From Paenibacillus camelliae (GTDB taxonomy: Bacteria > Bacillota > Bacilli > Paenibacillales > Paenibacillaceae), in assembly GCF_023715345.1 (NCBI RefSeq), contig NZ_JAMBNY010000003.1:124001-188000 (forward strand): 64,000 bases of DNA, written 5' to 3'. Below are positions 57,086-64,000 of this stretch, one piece after another. Every line of letters starts with the position of its first letter. The first letter of the stretch is position 1. The position numbers were made by a program, and so were the translations under genes. Below the pieces are notes generated by a model. It was not told the origin of the DNA. It made no database searches and saw only the letters and a list, made by a program, of their open reading frames with translations.

Positions 57086-58772
57086 GGCCAAGCTCCTTTC
57101 CGTGTTTTAACGCATCTAAGCTGATCACTCGATCACAGCTTTTAAGAACGAATGTACTATGAGAAATAAAGATGACTGTACGACCTTGTAGTGTACGAAG
57201 TCGACGTAGCACTTCTTTCTCTAGCGATTCATTCAGAGCTGAAGTGCTCTCATCCAGCAGCAATATCGGAGCTTTCGACAATACAGCTCTTGCTATCGAT
57301 AGTCTTTGCGCTTGTCCCTCGGACAACCCTACATTGTGCTCACCTATCATCGTATCCAGCCCATGAGGAAAGGCCGCTATTTCCTCTGAAAGACAAGCTA
57401 TGTTGAGAGCATCGTTAATATCCGTATCGTTGGCTGCCTCGTTAAACATCGTTAGATTTTCACGAATTGTACCTGAAAACATAAGCTGAATCTGTGGTAC
57501 ATAAGCAAGCAACAAGCGAGCTGCCATGTTGTTTAACACGTTGCCCTTGCGCATTCTAAAGCGAAGCTCTCCTGAGTCCGGTTGAATGAAGCCAAGAATA
57601 AGCTTGAATAACGTGCTCTTTCCCGCTCCAGATGCACCCGCAATTCCAACAAATTCACCCTTATTGATCGTAAATGAGGTTTGATGTAACACTTCGTTAG
57701 CTTGACCATATCGATAGCTCACTTGATCAAGCTCAATCGCCTCTAACTCTTCAATCATATGAGCTGCGGAGATATAGCTCTGGTTAATGACGTCACGGTT
57801 AGGCTCGTCATTCAGCTGCTCTAGCTCCTGCAGCCTCTCAGCGGAGGCAAGCATCGCGTAATATTGAGGCGCCAAGCCTGACATATTACGAAATGGCCCC
57901 TTAACTTGATCGATCATTTGTAAAAGTGCAAGCATTGACCCAAAAGTTATACTTCCTGCCGATAGCTGCATTGCACCCCAAACGAGTACTGCGAAGTATC
58001 CGATAGATAACATGAGGTAGGAGGAGGAGGTTGCCGCTATAGTCACCATATTGCGCGCTAGTTTTGCGTTGTAGTTTGTTTGTTGTTTCTCCTGCAGCTT
58101 GAGGTGAATAAGCTGCTCCCTGCAATAGCTTTTTATAAGCACAATATTTTCAAAGCATTCCTGAAGAAAGGACCGAGTATGCCCTTCGGTGCTTTGGCAA
58201 GCTTTATGCAGCCCCTTATACTTTTTGCGGTACAGTCTACCTATGGTGTACATGAGGACGCCAGCACTGATAATCGCTACTGAAAAAATAGGACTAATGC
58301 TCACCATCACAATAAAACCAACAATTAGCTTGGTCGCCATTGATATGAACTGAGGGATAAGCTGAACGACGCCATTTACTACAAGCTGTACGTCACTGTA
58401 TAGTCGATGCAGCATATCACCAGAATGCAGCTGTAATCGTTCCATATATTGCTTCTCGGTTAATCTAATGAAAAGTGTCTGTCGTAAATTCATCTCCAGC
58501 TTGCCTGCAATTCGAGTACGCATATGACTCGCAAGTCCCTGTAATAAGGCCAGCAGCACGATCATGATGAATAAGAGAATAATCCAGTACGTGAGCACAC
58601 CAACCTTAGCACCTGTTGCAATGTCCAATATGTAACTAGATACGACGACAATTAAAATAAAGCCACCTGCAACAGCACTCCCAATGATCGACAAAAGTAA
58701 AATGCTCCACAAATATGGCTTAGAAAATTGATACGTCCAGTTAAGAGCTGTTGATCTCGACTCCTTGTTCAT
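57075..58772 (-). CDS. ABC exporter, fused membrane and ATPase domains
   Basis: 565 residues. Six membrane helices (about residues 15-290) precede an ATPase domain with Walker A GASGAGKST (about 367), an unusual signature LSEGQAQR (E for G), and Walker B ILLLDESTSAL. There is no N-terminal C39 peptidase, so it exports but does not trim its peptide. Most likely it exports the product of the gene at 60481. It overlaps the peptidase gene by 4 bases. Confidence 0.9.
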   Translation of the reverse strand: MNKESRSTALNWTYQFSKPYLWSILLLSIIGSAVAGGFILIVVVSSYILDIATGAKVGVLTYWIILLFIMIVLLALLQGLASHMRTRIAGKLEMNLRQTLFIRLTEKQYMERLQLHSGDMLHRLYSDVQLVVNGVVQLIPQFISMATKLIVGFIVMVSISPIFSVAIISAGVLMYTIGRLYRKKYKGLHKACQSTEGHTRSFLQECFENIVLIKSYCREQLIHLKLQEKQQTNYNAKLARNMVTIAATSSSYLMLSIGYFAVLVWGAMQLSAGSITFGSMLALLQMIDQVKGPFRNMSGLAPQYYAMLASAERLQELEQLNDEPNRDVINQSYISAAHMIEELEAIELDQVSYRYGQANEVLHQTSFTINKGEFVGIAGASGAGKSTLFKLILGFIQPDSGELRFRMRKGNVLNNMAARLLLAYVPQIQLMFSGTIRENLTMFNEAANDTDINDALNIACLSEEIAAFPHGLDTMIGEHNVGLSEGQAQRLSIARAVLSKAPILLLDESTSALNESLEKEVLRRLRTLQGRTVIFISHSTFVLKSCDRVISLDALKHGKELGHGA

Positions 58773-59239
58773 GCGGTAAGTCTCCTCCAGCGTCTATACC
58801 CGCTTCTGACTGCCCTTCTTGCTGGCCTGAGTAAATGCCACAGCACAGAATAAAGCACGTAGCTGAGCTGCTTATTACTGTATTGGCGGCCGTTTCTAGT
58901 AAAGCTTGTCATTACAGCTAACACCTGTCGCTTGGGAAGACCTCGTTCAATGTCCACTTGCGCATCACCACAAAGATCATAGCTTTCCTCATTCACCTTG
59001 ACGATTCGATGAAGAACGATCTGACCCGTTGCTCTTCGGTATAGGACGACATCACCTTTTTTTAACGTGTATGGGTCACATGGTGTTAGAACTACGCTAT
59101 CGCGATTATGCATCCATAGGGGCTGCATACTATTCCCCGTTACGGGCAATGAAATATCCAATTGCTGCTCTAATGTCGATTGAAGGATGGGATGCAGCTT
59201 TTCCGAATCCAGCTTAATCAGCTTTCGATCCAACGTCAT
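58769..59239 (-). CDS. S26B (SipW-type) signal-peptidase-like protease
   Basis: 156 residues. The catalytic Ser37 lies in VTGNSMQPLW. The general base appears to be His77 in IVLHRIV, not Lys, which puts it with the SipW/eukaryotic S26B group. DLCGDAQVDIE follows. There is no N-terminal membrane anchor; the C-terminus is hydrophobic then very basic. Within this operon it is the best candidate for leader removal from the peptide at 60481. Overlaps of 4 bases with both neighbours. Confidence 0.82.
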   Translation of the reverse strand: MTLDRKLIKLDSEKLHPILQSTLEQQLDISLPVTGNSMQPLWMHNRDSVVLTPCDPYTLKKGDVVLYRRATGQIVLHRIVKVNEESYDLCGDAQVDIERGLPKRQVLAVMTSFTRNGRQYSNKQLSYVLYSVLWHLLRPARRAVRSGYRRWRRLTA

Positions 59240-59499
59240 TGTAAAAAGCCTGCTCGAGAAAGCACCTCGACAAATTGCTTTACATCTAGTAGAGCCGTCT
59301 GCTCTTCAATCTCGTATTCATCCTGCAGTGCTAGAACGAGTTCTGCCTCGGTTTTTTCCGTTCCAAGCTGTTCCCACAGGAAGGCACCGCTCCCGTTCAA
59401 GGTAATCATTCCTTTAAAATTAATCGTCGTTTCTCCTACTGGTACAACTACTCTACTATCTGCGATGGTTCGCAAGCTAAATCCACTGACCAGCTTCAT
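59236..59499 (-). CDS. PqqD family peptide-binding protein (RRE)
   Basis: 87 residues with the PqqD winged-helix fold: INFKGMITLNGSGAFLWEQL, then TEAELVLALQDEY and DVKQFVEVLSRAGFLQ. PqqD-like proteins hold the leader of a precursor peptide and bring it to modifying enzymes. The leader motif in the upstream peptide matches what such domains bind in lasso systems. Overlaps the kinase gene by 4 bases. Confidence 0.88.
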   Translation of the reverse strand: MKLVSGFSLRTIADSRVVVPVGETTINFKGMITLNGSGAFLWEQLGTEKTEAELVLALQDEYEIEEQTALLDVKQFVEVLSRAGFLQ

Positions 59500-60380
59500 A
59501 TCGATATCTCCTTTTCAGCAAGTAATTTATCGTAAACGACCTGAACGGCCTCATAGCTGATGTTGCAATGTAATTGATAGACGGGAACCGTTGTGATCAG
59601 CTGCTCAATGACATCAAGCGTCTGCGCCCCTAATTGACCGTCATAATAAGGTCTTTCGATTTGGCTCGATAAGGCAAATATACTGTCACGTGTATTTAAC
59701 CGTTCAATATAGTTGCGATCTGAGCGCTTTATGAAGACAATCGCTTTAAGCGGAGCTTGGACATTTGCATTTAGTTCGGTTTTCCCGCTCCACGGTGTTC
59801 CGAACATATATGGAAGGCCATTCAGCATGCGAATAGCTGGCTTATCGTCATTCACAATTGTGACTTCATCTTTGAAATATTGCTTCCACAAATTCGCATG
59901 TGTAGATTTTCCTATCCCGCTATTTGCAGAAAAAATAATGCCTGCATTGTTCATTGCAATGGCAGATCCGTGCAATACAGCACCGCCAAGATAAGTTAAT
60001 CTATCCTTAAAGGCAAAGCCGGTGTACATATACTCGTAATCTGTTAGCGTGAAGATGGGATGAGTTCTATGCTTCCATAATTGAATCTCCACCTCAGAAT
60101 AATCAGGCTTGCTTCTCACAACTGCGGCAATTTTACCCGTTTCCCGATCTAAAATGGATCTAGCAATATGTCCATCCTGCATTTGAACAATCGTTGCTGA
60201 TTTAATCTGCTTAATGAATTGTCCATGTGGTGAATCGATATGATCATGAACGGTTGTACGTAGCAACAGATCCCTATCTGCTATGTCATGACTCACATAG
60301 CTGCGCAGCCGATAATCAAAAAAAGCAGCGTCAGCCATACTGTATTCAATATGTAGACCCGCGATATTAGCACGTTTCAT
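59496..60380 (-). CDS. HPr kinase/PEPCK-like peptide kinase
   Basis: 294 residues. The P-loop is SANSGIGKSTHANLW (about residues 148-162), followed by VNDDKPAIR (about 177) and GTPWSGK (about 195), the PEPCK/HPr-kinase fold motifs. In paeninodin-type lasso clusters a related kinase phosphorylates the C-terminal Ser of the precursor. Here the likely substrate is the 33-residue peptide encoded 100 bp upstream. GGAGGAG precedes the ATG. It is not the housekeeping HPr kinase. Confidence 0.82.
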   Translation of the reverse strand: MKRANIAGLHIEYSMADAAFFDYRLRSYVSHDIADRDLLLRTTVHDHIDSPHGQFIKQIKSATIVQMQDGHIARSILDRETGKIAAVVRSKPDYSEVEIQLWKHRTHPIFTLTDYEYMYTGFAFKDRLTYLGGAVLHGSAIAMNNAGIIFSANSGIGKSTHANLWKQYFKDEVTIVNDDKPAIRMLNGLPYMFGTPWSGKTELNANVQAPLKAIVFIKRSDRNYIERLNTRDSIFALSSQIERPYYDGQLGAQTLDVIEQLITTVPVYQLHCNISYEAVQVVYDKLLAEKEISI

Positions 60381-60419
60381 GAACGTACTCTCCTCCGATC
60401 ATGTACTGTATTAGAGAAC

Positions 60420-60444
60420 GGGAAGTTGATGGTGACAACTTCCC
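60420..60444 (-). other. Hairpin between peptide gene and kinase gene
   Basis: Perfect 9-bp stem GGGAAGTTG/CAACTTCCC with a 7-base loop, without a strong U-run. Such hairpins after a precursor gene often stabilise or attenuate the transcript so that peptide outnumbers enzymes. Confidence 0.7.
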
Positions 60445-60480
60445 CGCTCCCTTTCATGATGAACATCTCTTCATGTTGCT

Positions 60481-60582
60481 TTAGAAGTCTTCTCCATCAC
60501 CTAATCCACCAGATAAGAAGCAAATATCGGTTAGCTCGTACTCCTCGATCTCAATCTGTGGCTTTTCATACTCTTTTTTCAT
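60481..60582 (-). CDS. Putative 33-residue modified-peptide (RiPP) precursor
   Basis: Begins MKKEYEKPQIEIEEY; the leader has Tyr5, Pro8, Ile10 and Thr18, the YxxPxL...T pattern bound by lasso-type PqqD domains. By analogy, cleavage two residues after Thr18 would leave the core ICFLSGGLGDGEDF, with one Cys, one Ser and an acidic Phe-ended tail. GGAGGG is 6 bases before the ATG and a regulated promoter lies upstream. It is directly followed by kinase, PqqD, peptidase and exporter genes. The reading is strong for a precursor; the modification is inferred. Confidence 0.8.
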   Translation of the reverse strand: MKKEYEKPQIEIEEYELTDICFLSGGLGDGEDF

Positions 60583-60638
60583 CCTGATCCCTCCATAGCT
60601 TTACATAGTGGAGGCACTATAATAGTTACCCTATGCCT

Positions 60639-60687
60639 ATTATATTTCGCTAGATTTCACCTATATAGTGGACAATTTAACGTCTAC
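60639..60687 (-). promoter_or_regulatory. Regulated promoter of the peptide operon
   Basis: Inverted repeat GTGGAC-N8-GTCTAC at 60668-60687 and, exactly 23 bases downstream on the minus strand, a -10 box TATAAT (60644-60639). There is no good -35 box, which fits an activator binding next to the polymerase. Confidence 0.75.
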
Positions 60688-60705
60688 CCTTGCTGCTTTA
60701 AATAT

Positions 60706-60750
60706 AAAAAAACTACACCTCTCATGTTATGCCTACATTTAGAGGTATAG
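60706..60750 (-). terminator. Terminator of the second response-regulator gene
   Basis: CTATACCTCT/AGAGGTGTAG stem with a long loop, then TTTTTTTATA on the minus strand. Confidence 0.85.
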
Positions 60751-60753
60751 CTG

Positions 60754-61359
60754 TTAGAGAATTCCCCACTTTGCACACTTGTCTGCCAACTGCTGAATTG
60801 AGCCTTTCCAATTAAACATCTGATGAATTTGGTTAATTTTTTTTGCTATGGCGGCTGTGCTCATCGAAAGCTCTCTTGCAATTTGCGGCTGTGATTTCCC
60901 TTTTACAATTAAGTGAAGTAATGGACCATAGCCTTCCTGCACAAGGAGCTTCTTTCTCCCATGAACAAGCGTATGTAATTGATCACCAAAGGTATAGGAA
61001 CGACAGGTTGCTGCTTGACGAATGATATGAGGCAGCTGATCAAAATCACTCATTTTTACATATTCATTAGCCTCATGCAAAAACGCTTCATTGAAAATGT
61101 CATCGGCCTGATCAAGTGATGTAAACATGATGTATTTTATGTTTGTATCTATATGGTGTGCGTCGAGCATGTTATAGAGTGCCGATCGATCGATAGTATG
61201 CTGCATCGTATCGTTGACGATGACATGGATATGGTATTGATCTAGCATCGAAGCAACCTCACCTGCTGCAGGGTTATACGATATCCAGTTAATATCTTTA
61301 TGACCGGATAAAAAATCATTCAACCCATCTCTCCATTGCTCATCTTCCTCGATGTACAA
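60754..61359 (-). CDS. Atypical response regulator next to the peptide gene
   Basis: About 201 residues, a paralogue of the regulator at 61564 throughout. The receiver keeps the acidic pair and Asp50 (in VIVNDT), but the conserved Lys is replaced by Met (EYVKMSDF against DYVYKSEF). The output domain is LuxR-like (SQPQIARELSMSTAAIAKKI). The start is unclear: TTG 61359 would cut off the first strand. The frame continues upstream as KINV with only ATT, ATC or GTC codons, and a good AGGTGAG site is followed by a GTG in the wrong frame. It may be poorly translated or decaying. Confidence 0.7.
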   Translation of the reverse strand: MYIEEDEQWRDGLNDFLSGHKDINWISYNPAAGEVASMLDQYHIHVIVNDTMQHTIDRSALYNMLDAHHIDTNIKYIMFTSLDQADDIFNEAFLHEANEYVKMSDFDQLPHIIRQAATCRSYTFGDQLHTLVHGRKKLLVQEGYGPLLHLIVKGKSQPQIARELSMSTAAIAKKINQIHQMFNWKGSIQQLADKCAKWGIL

Positions 61360-61444
61360 TACATTAATTTTGTTATGGATGACACGCTCACCTACCTATT
61401 ACCTGATCTCACGTTCACTTTTCAATTTATTACCAACGTAAACC

Positions 61445-61493
61445 ATAATAATCGGTTATAGGCGATTACATAAGTAGACAATTACGCGTCTAC
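61445..61493 (-). promoter_or_regulatory. Regulated promoter of the atypical regulator gene
   Basis: Inverted repeat GTAGAC-N8-GTCTAC at 61474-61493, with TATTAT (61450-61445) exactly 23 bases downstream. Same spacing as the promoter at 60639. Confidence 0.75.
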
Positions 61494-61515
61494 CCCCTAG
61501 CCTGCTTTTGAACAT

Positions 61516-61550
61516 AAAAAGACTGCTGTCATCCCTGGATAACAGCAGTC
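61516..61550 (-). terminator. Terminator of the kinase-regulator operon
   Basis: GACTGCTGT/ACAGCAGTC stem with TTTTTATG after it on the minus strand, just past the stop at 61564. Confidence 0.88.
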
Positions 61551-61563
61551 ACTCTAACAGCGC

Positions 61564-62190
61564 TCAATCAAGAACTCCCCACTTTTGGCATTTATCTGCC
61601 AGCTCCTTGCTTGATCGATTCCAATTAAATTTTCGTTTAACGCGTCCAACCTGCTTTTTCACAGCCGCAATGCTCACATTCAGCTGTTCTGCAATTTGTG
61701 TTTGTGTCATATTCAGTAGCAGCAGCTTAAGCACAATAATATCACCCTCGCTAAGCAGGCTTTTCTTTTTTTCGTAGACTAGTTTTTTTAATCTTTCTCC
61801 GTATTTCGTTTGTTGATTACTTATCGCGGCGGACATGACATTAGGAAGCTGCTCAAATTCACTTTTGTAAACATAGTCGTAGGCACCATTCAAAAATGCT
61901 TCATTAAAAATATCATCGTGTTCATCCAGTGAGCTAAGCATAATAATCTTTACATTCGGATAATGGACGGATAAATCTAATGCACCATCCAAGCCAGAGG
62001 TCCCATATTCATCGAGAACAATATCCATAATAACAATATCTACTGCATTAGCCTGCAGCTGCTCAAAGCATTCATTCAATGTCGATACACACGCTATCAA
62101 CTCAAATTCTGCATAGCTGGAAAGAAATACGCGAATTCCTTCACGCCAATCTGGATCATCCTCGACATATAATACTTTTATTCGGCTCAA
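61564..62190 (-). CDS. Response regulator, LuxR-like output
   Basis: 208 residues. The receiver is complete: acidic pocket EDD (10-12), phospho-acceptor Asp56 in IVIMDIV, Ser in IMLSSLD and Lys in YVYKSEF. The C-terminal output region has TQTQIAEQLNVSIAAVKKQV and ends ELADKCQKWGVLD, the same ending as its paralogue downstream. It is encoded 13 bases after the histidine kinase and so is its partner. Likely binds the GTAGAC-N8-GTCTAC sites. Confidence 0.87.
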   Translation of the reverse strand: MSRIKVLYVEDDPDWREGIRVFLSSYAEFELIACVSTLNECFEQLQANAVDIVIMDIVLDEYGTSGLDGALDLSVHYPNVKIIMLSSLDEHDDIFNEAFLNGAYDYVYKSEFEQLPNVMSAAISNQQTKYGERLKKLVYEKKKSLLSEGDIIVLKLLLLNMTQTQIAEQLNVSIAAVKKQVGRVKRKFNWNRSSKELADKCQKWGVLD

Positions 62191-62203
62191 CGTATGATCA
62201 CCC

Positions 62204-63526
62204 TCATTTTGTTTTTAACGTCACCGTGACTGTTGTTCCTTTGCCTCGCGCACTTTTAATATCGATTTTTCCATTGTGAGCGTCAATAACCTTTTTGGCT
62301 TGATACATCCCTAGACCAAAATGATTACGAGTCCGTTGCTTACTGGAGTAAAACGGCTCAAACACATTGTGTACCTGTAATCGATCCATACCACAGCCCG
62401 AATCACTAATCGTTAAATGCACCTTTTTTCTGCGTTGCTGCAATTTGATACGAAGTGTTCCAGCATCCTTTATCGCTTCAATCGCGTTATTGCATATATT
62501 TTGTATGCATTCCGTTAGCAACAGACGGTCAACAACGACGATAGTAGAAGGACAATCGATATCGATTGTTACGGTTGAATCTCTTCTTAGTCCCTTTACA
62601 ACATCCGATACAATAGCTGCCATATCCGTCTCCTGCTTCTGCAACACAAGTTGATTGCTTACTGCCCTTGAGATATTGGACATCGTCTGCATCATCGTGT
62701 CATGAATATCTAACAAATTGCCAACGTAATTGTCGATATGTTCATATTGTTTTTGCTCTAGGCTATTACGAATGTTGAGCGAATTAAGCTTAACTTTGCC
62801 AATGGAGTTCTTAAGTGAATGATGCGTAAGAACCGTACTTATATGAACCATCTGAATTGACTTTTTCTTAATACCTAGGAAGGCACCACGGACATAGAGC
62901 AGCAAAATAATAATGAGGCATAGAACTAAAATATAGGGAATTGCGATTAAAATGCGATCACTTGTAGCACTCGAAGCAAAGTGAAACACATTGAGAACAG
63001 CGATTGGAATGCAAAAAATAATTGCGATGACGAAATGATGCAGTCGGTAATGAGGTTCTTTTTCAATAACGATAGAGAAGATCGCAAGACTGAAAATACC
63101 TATCGTATAGGCTAATCCCCAAAAGGATAAAAACGTCGTATCCAAGTAATTTTTAGATAGATTTGAAGATAAAAATAGCGTAACCCAAATCGGGATGCTT
63201 AAGCCCCCTATTAACCATCGATCGTATCTCATAAAGCCATTAAACAGCAAATAAAATACGAGAATCGCAAAGTAGGGAAACGTATTGATAAATAGATTGA
63301 GCGCACCTGTTATATAAAGCAGCATAGCAGGTACTAGGGAATCCGTACTCATGTCGAGTCTTGGGAGGATTTGTTTCTCAAGAATGACCTGTAATCCAAC
63401 TAGCCCACAGCACACAATAACTGCGGCCACCCAAAACATTAGTCGATTCTTATTGTTTCTTATTCTTAAGTAGATTCCAATAGAAGTTAATCCTATGAAT
63501 AGCAAGAGAAACATAATATTGTACAT
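62204..63526 (-). CDS. Polytopic sensor histidine kinase
   Basis: 440 residues. The first 215 residues form about seven membrane helices. The phospho-acceptor is probably His236 in LTHHSLKNS. ATPase motifs are NICNNAIEAIKDAG, DSGCGMD and NHFGLGMYQAKKVIDAHNG. Kinases with many helices and little outer domain often detect peptides or membrane events, as AgrC and ComD do. Its regulators sit beside a peptide operon, so peptide sensing is a fair hypothesis, not shown. Confidence 0.87.
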   Translation of the reverse strand: MYNIMFLLLFIGLTSIGIYLRIRNNKNRLMFWVAAVIVCCGLVGLQVILEKQILPRLDMSTDSLVPAMLLYITGALNLFINTFPYFAILVFYLLFNGFMRYDRWLIGGLSIPIWVTLFLSSNLSKNYLDTTFLSFWGLAYTIGIFSLAIFSIVIEKEPHYRLHHFVIAIIFCIPIAVLNVFHFASSATSDRILIAIPYILVLCLIIILLLYVRGAFLGIKKKSIQMVHISTVLTHHSLKNSIGKVKLNSLNIRNSLEQKQYEHIDNYVGNLLDIHDTMMQTMSNISRAVSNQLVLQKQETDMAAIVSDVVKGLRRDSTVTIDIDCPSTIVVVDRLLLTECIQNICNNAIEAIKDAGTLRIKLQQRRKKVHLTISDSGCGMDRLQVHNVFEPFYSSKQRTRNHFGLGMYQAKKVIDAHNGKIDIKSARGKGTTVTVTLKTK

Positions 63527-63621
63527 TGCTGCCTCATCACCTCGGTCTAGCTAAACCTAATATGTTTCAGTATACAAAAGATATGTTCACTATAACAGTG
63601 AATAATGTTGTCAAAAGAGTA

Positions 63622-63659
63622 AGAGCGAAGAATGGGCATATGCCGTTTCTTCGCTCTTC
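63622..63659 (-). terminator. Terminator of the YdeI/OmdA gene
   Basis: AAGAGCGAAGAA and TTCTTCGCTCTT arms around GGCATATGCC, immediately after the stop at 63663, then ACTCTTTT. Confidence 0.85.
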
Positions 63660-63662
63660 TCC

Positions 63663-64000
63663 TTATCTCTGACGATAGAGATCCATGCTTTTATAGCCCT
63701 GTGAAAGTATTGCGATCATCTCTTTCCTGCGCTTAGCTCTCGTCTCTTCCTGTACAGTACTGTACACGTAACGGGCCCAGCTTTTGCGATAACCTGGCTT
63801 AAGCGACTGATAGAAGGCTAGCTCATTAGGTGCGTCGCTTAAATCCTCTTCTATATTCCGAATAAAACCGGTATAATCATCGACACGTTGGCTAGGCTTT
63901 GCTGCAGCTGATGCTTTGGCTGCTTTCTTAGCCTCATGCTTAAGTCCAACAACGGTAAACACATCGTTCATGCCAACCATACGACTAAATTTGAGATGGC
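63663..64000 (-). CDS. YdeI/OmpD-associated family protein, partial
   Basis: The C-terminal 112 residues of a protein that runs off the right edge. In-frame codons continue upstream of the ATG at 63980 to the window end (HLKFSRMVGMNDVFTVVGL), and family members have about 230 residues with this segment in the second half. The ending (FYQSLKPGYRKSWARYVYS, then TRAKRRKEMIAIL) is the conserved OmdA-type tail. Function poorly known. Confidence 0.82.
   Translation of the reverse strand, partial: HLKFSRMVGMNDVFTVVGLKHEAKKAAKASAAAKPSQRVDDYTGFIRNIEEDLSDAPNELAFYQSLKPGYRKSWARYVYSTVQEETRAKRRKEMIAILSQGYKSMDLYRQR

Noticed and set aside
55865..60582. Lasso-peptide biosynthesis cluster
   Set aside because: Kinase, PqqD, ABC and nucleotidyltransferase genes fit, but no asparagine-synthetase-like cyclase or B2-type protease is in the window, and the genes here are packed with overlaps that leave no room for them.

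Overview
The window looks like chromosome of a Paenibacillus-type member of the Bacillales. The support is AT-leaning DNA with strong GGAGG ribosome sites, SLH-type surface proteins, LplB/LplC-style sugar ABC transporters, GH115 and GH105 plant-polysaccharide enzymes, a Bce-type antibiotic-peptide module, and a malate:quinone oxidoreductase. No rRNA, tRNA, phage or complete insertion sequence was seen. Genus is inferred from gene style only.

Layout, left to right. 0.1-3.9 kb: a GH115 glucuronidase divergent from an AraC regulator. 4.1-7.4 kb: a small surface-sugar cluster with two similar glycosyltransferases around a CapE-type UDP-GlcNAc 4,6-dehydratase, then an RmlD-like reductase. 7.4-13 kb: an SDR, a small protein, a BCCT osmolyte transporter, a DMT transporter, a block of intergenic repeats and an epimerase. 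13-23 kb: a metNIQ operon (MetN without its usual C-terminal domain), a VanX-like lipoprotein, a GPH symporter with a creatininase-family enzyme, a broken XRE regulator, an AraC regulator and mqo. 23-25.6 kb: a FAD oxidoreductase and its ECF41 sigma factor. Their likely promoter lies about 500 bp upstream, separated from the genes by two repeat units. 25.8-35 kb: a GH105 and sugar ABC uptake locus with a membrane-anchored AraC sensor. 35-42.8 kb: a WG-repeat/SLH protein, ahpCF, a MarR-nitroreductase operon with a four-site operator array, and two further regulators. 42.9-47.4 kb: a BceRS-BceAB-type two-component and ABC module.

47.6-63.5 kb, all on the minus strand, is the most unusual part. 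A polytopic histidine kinase and two related response regulators precede a 33-residue peptide gene with a leader motif like that of lasso peptides. After it come a HPr-kinase/PEPCK-like kinase, a PqqD-type leader-binding protein, an S26B (SipW-type) peptidase, an ABC exporter, a nucleotidyltransferase and, 36 bp later, a secreted 2752-residue GLUG beta-helix protein. The biosynthetic genes overlap by a few bases. No lasso cyclase, transglutaminase-like protease or C39 peptidase is present. Two promoters here share the same inverted repeat, GTAGAC-N8-GTCTAC with one change, exactly 23 bp upstream of a -10 box. This suggests a regulator-controlled, kinase-tailored peptide system, possibly a signalling peptide. 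Function is inference.

Six units of one modular hairpin repeat family occupy three intergenic regions (11.4-12.1, 23.0-23.4 and 27.0-27.4 kb). Paired changes in their stems suggest selection for structure or mobility through a folded form.
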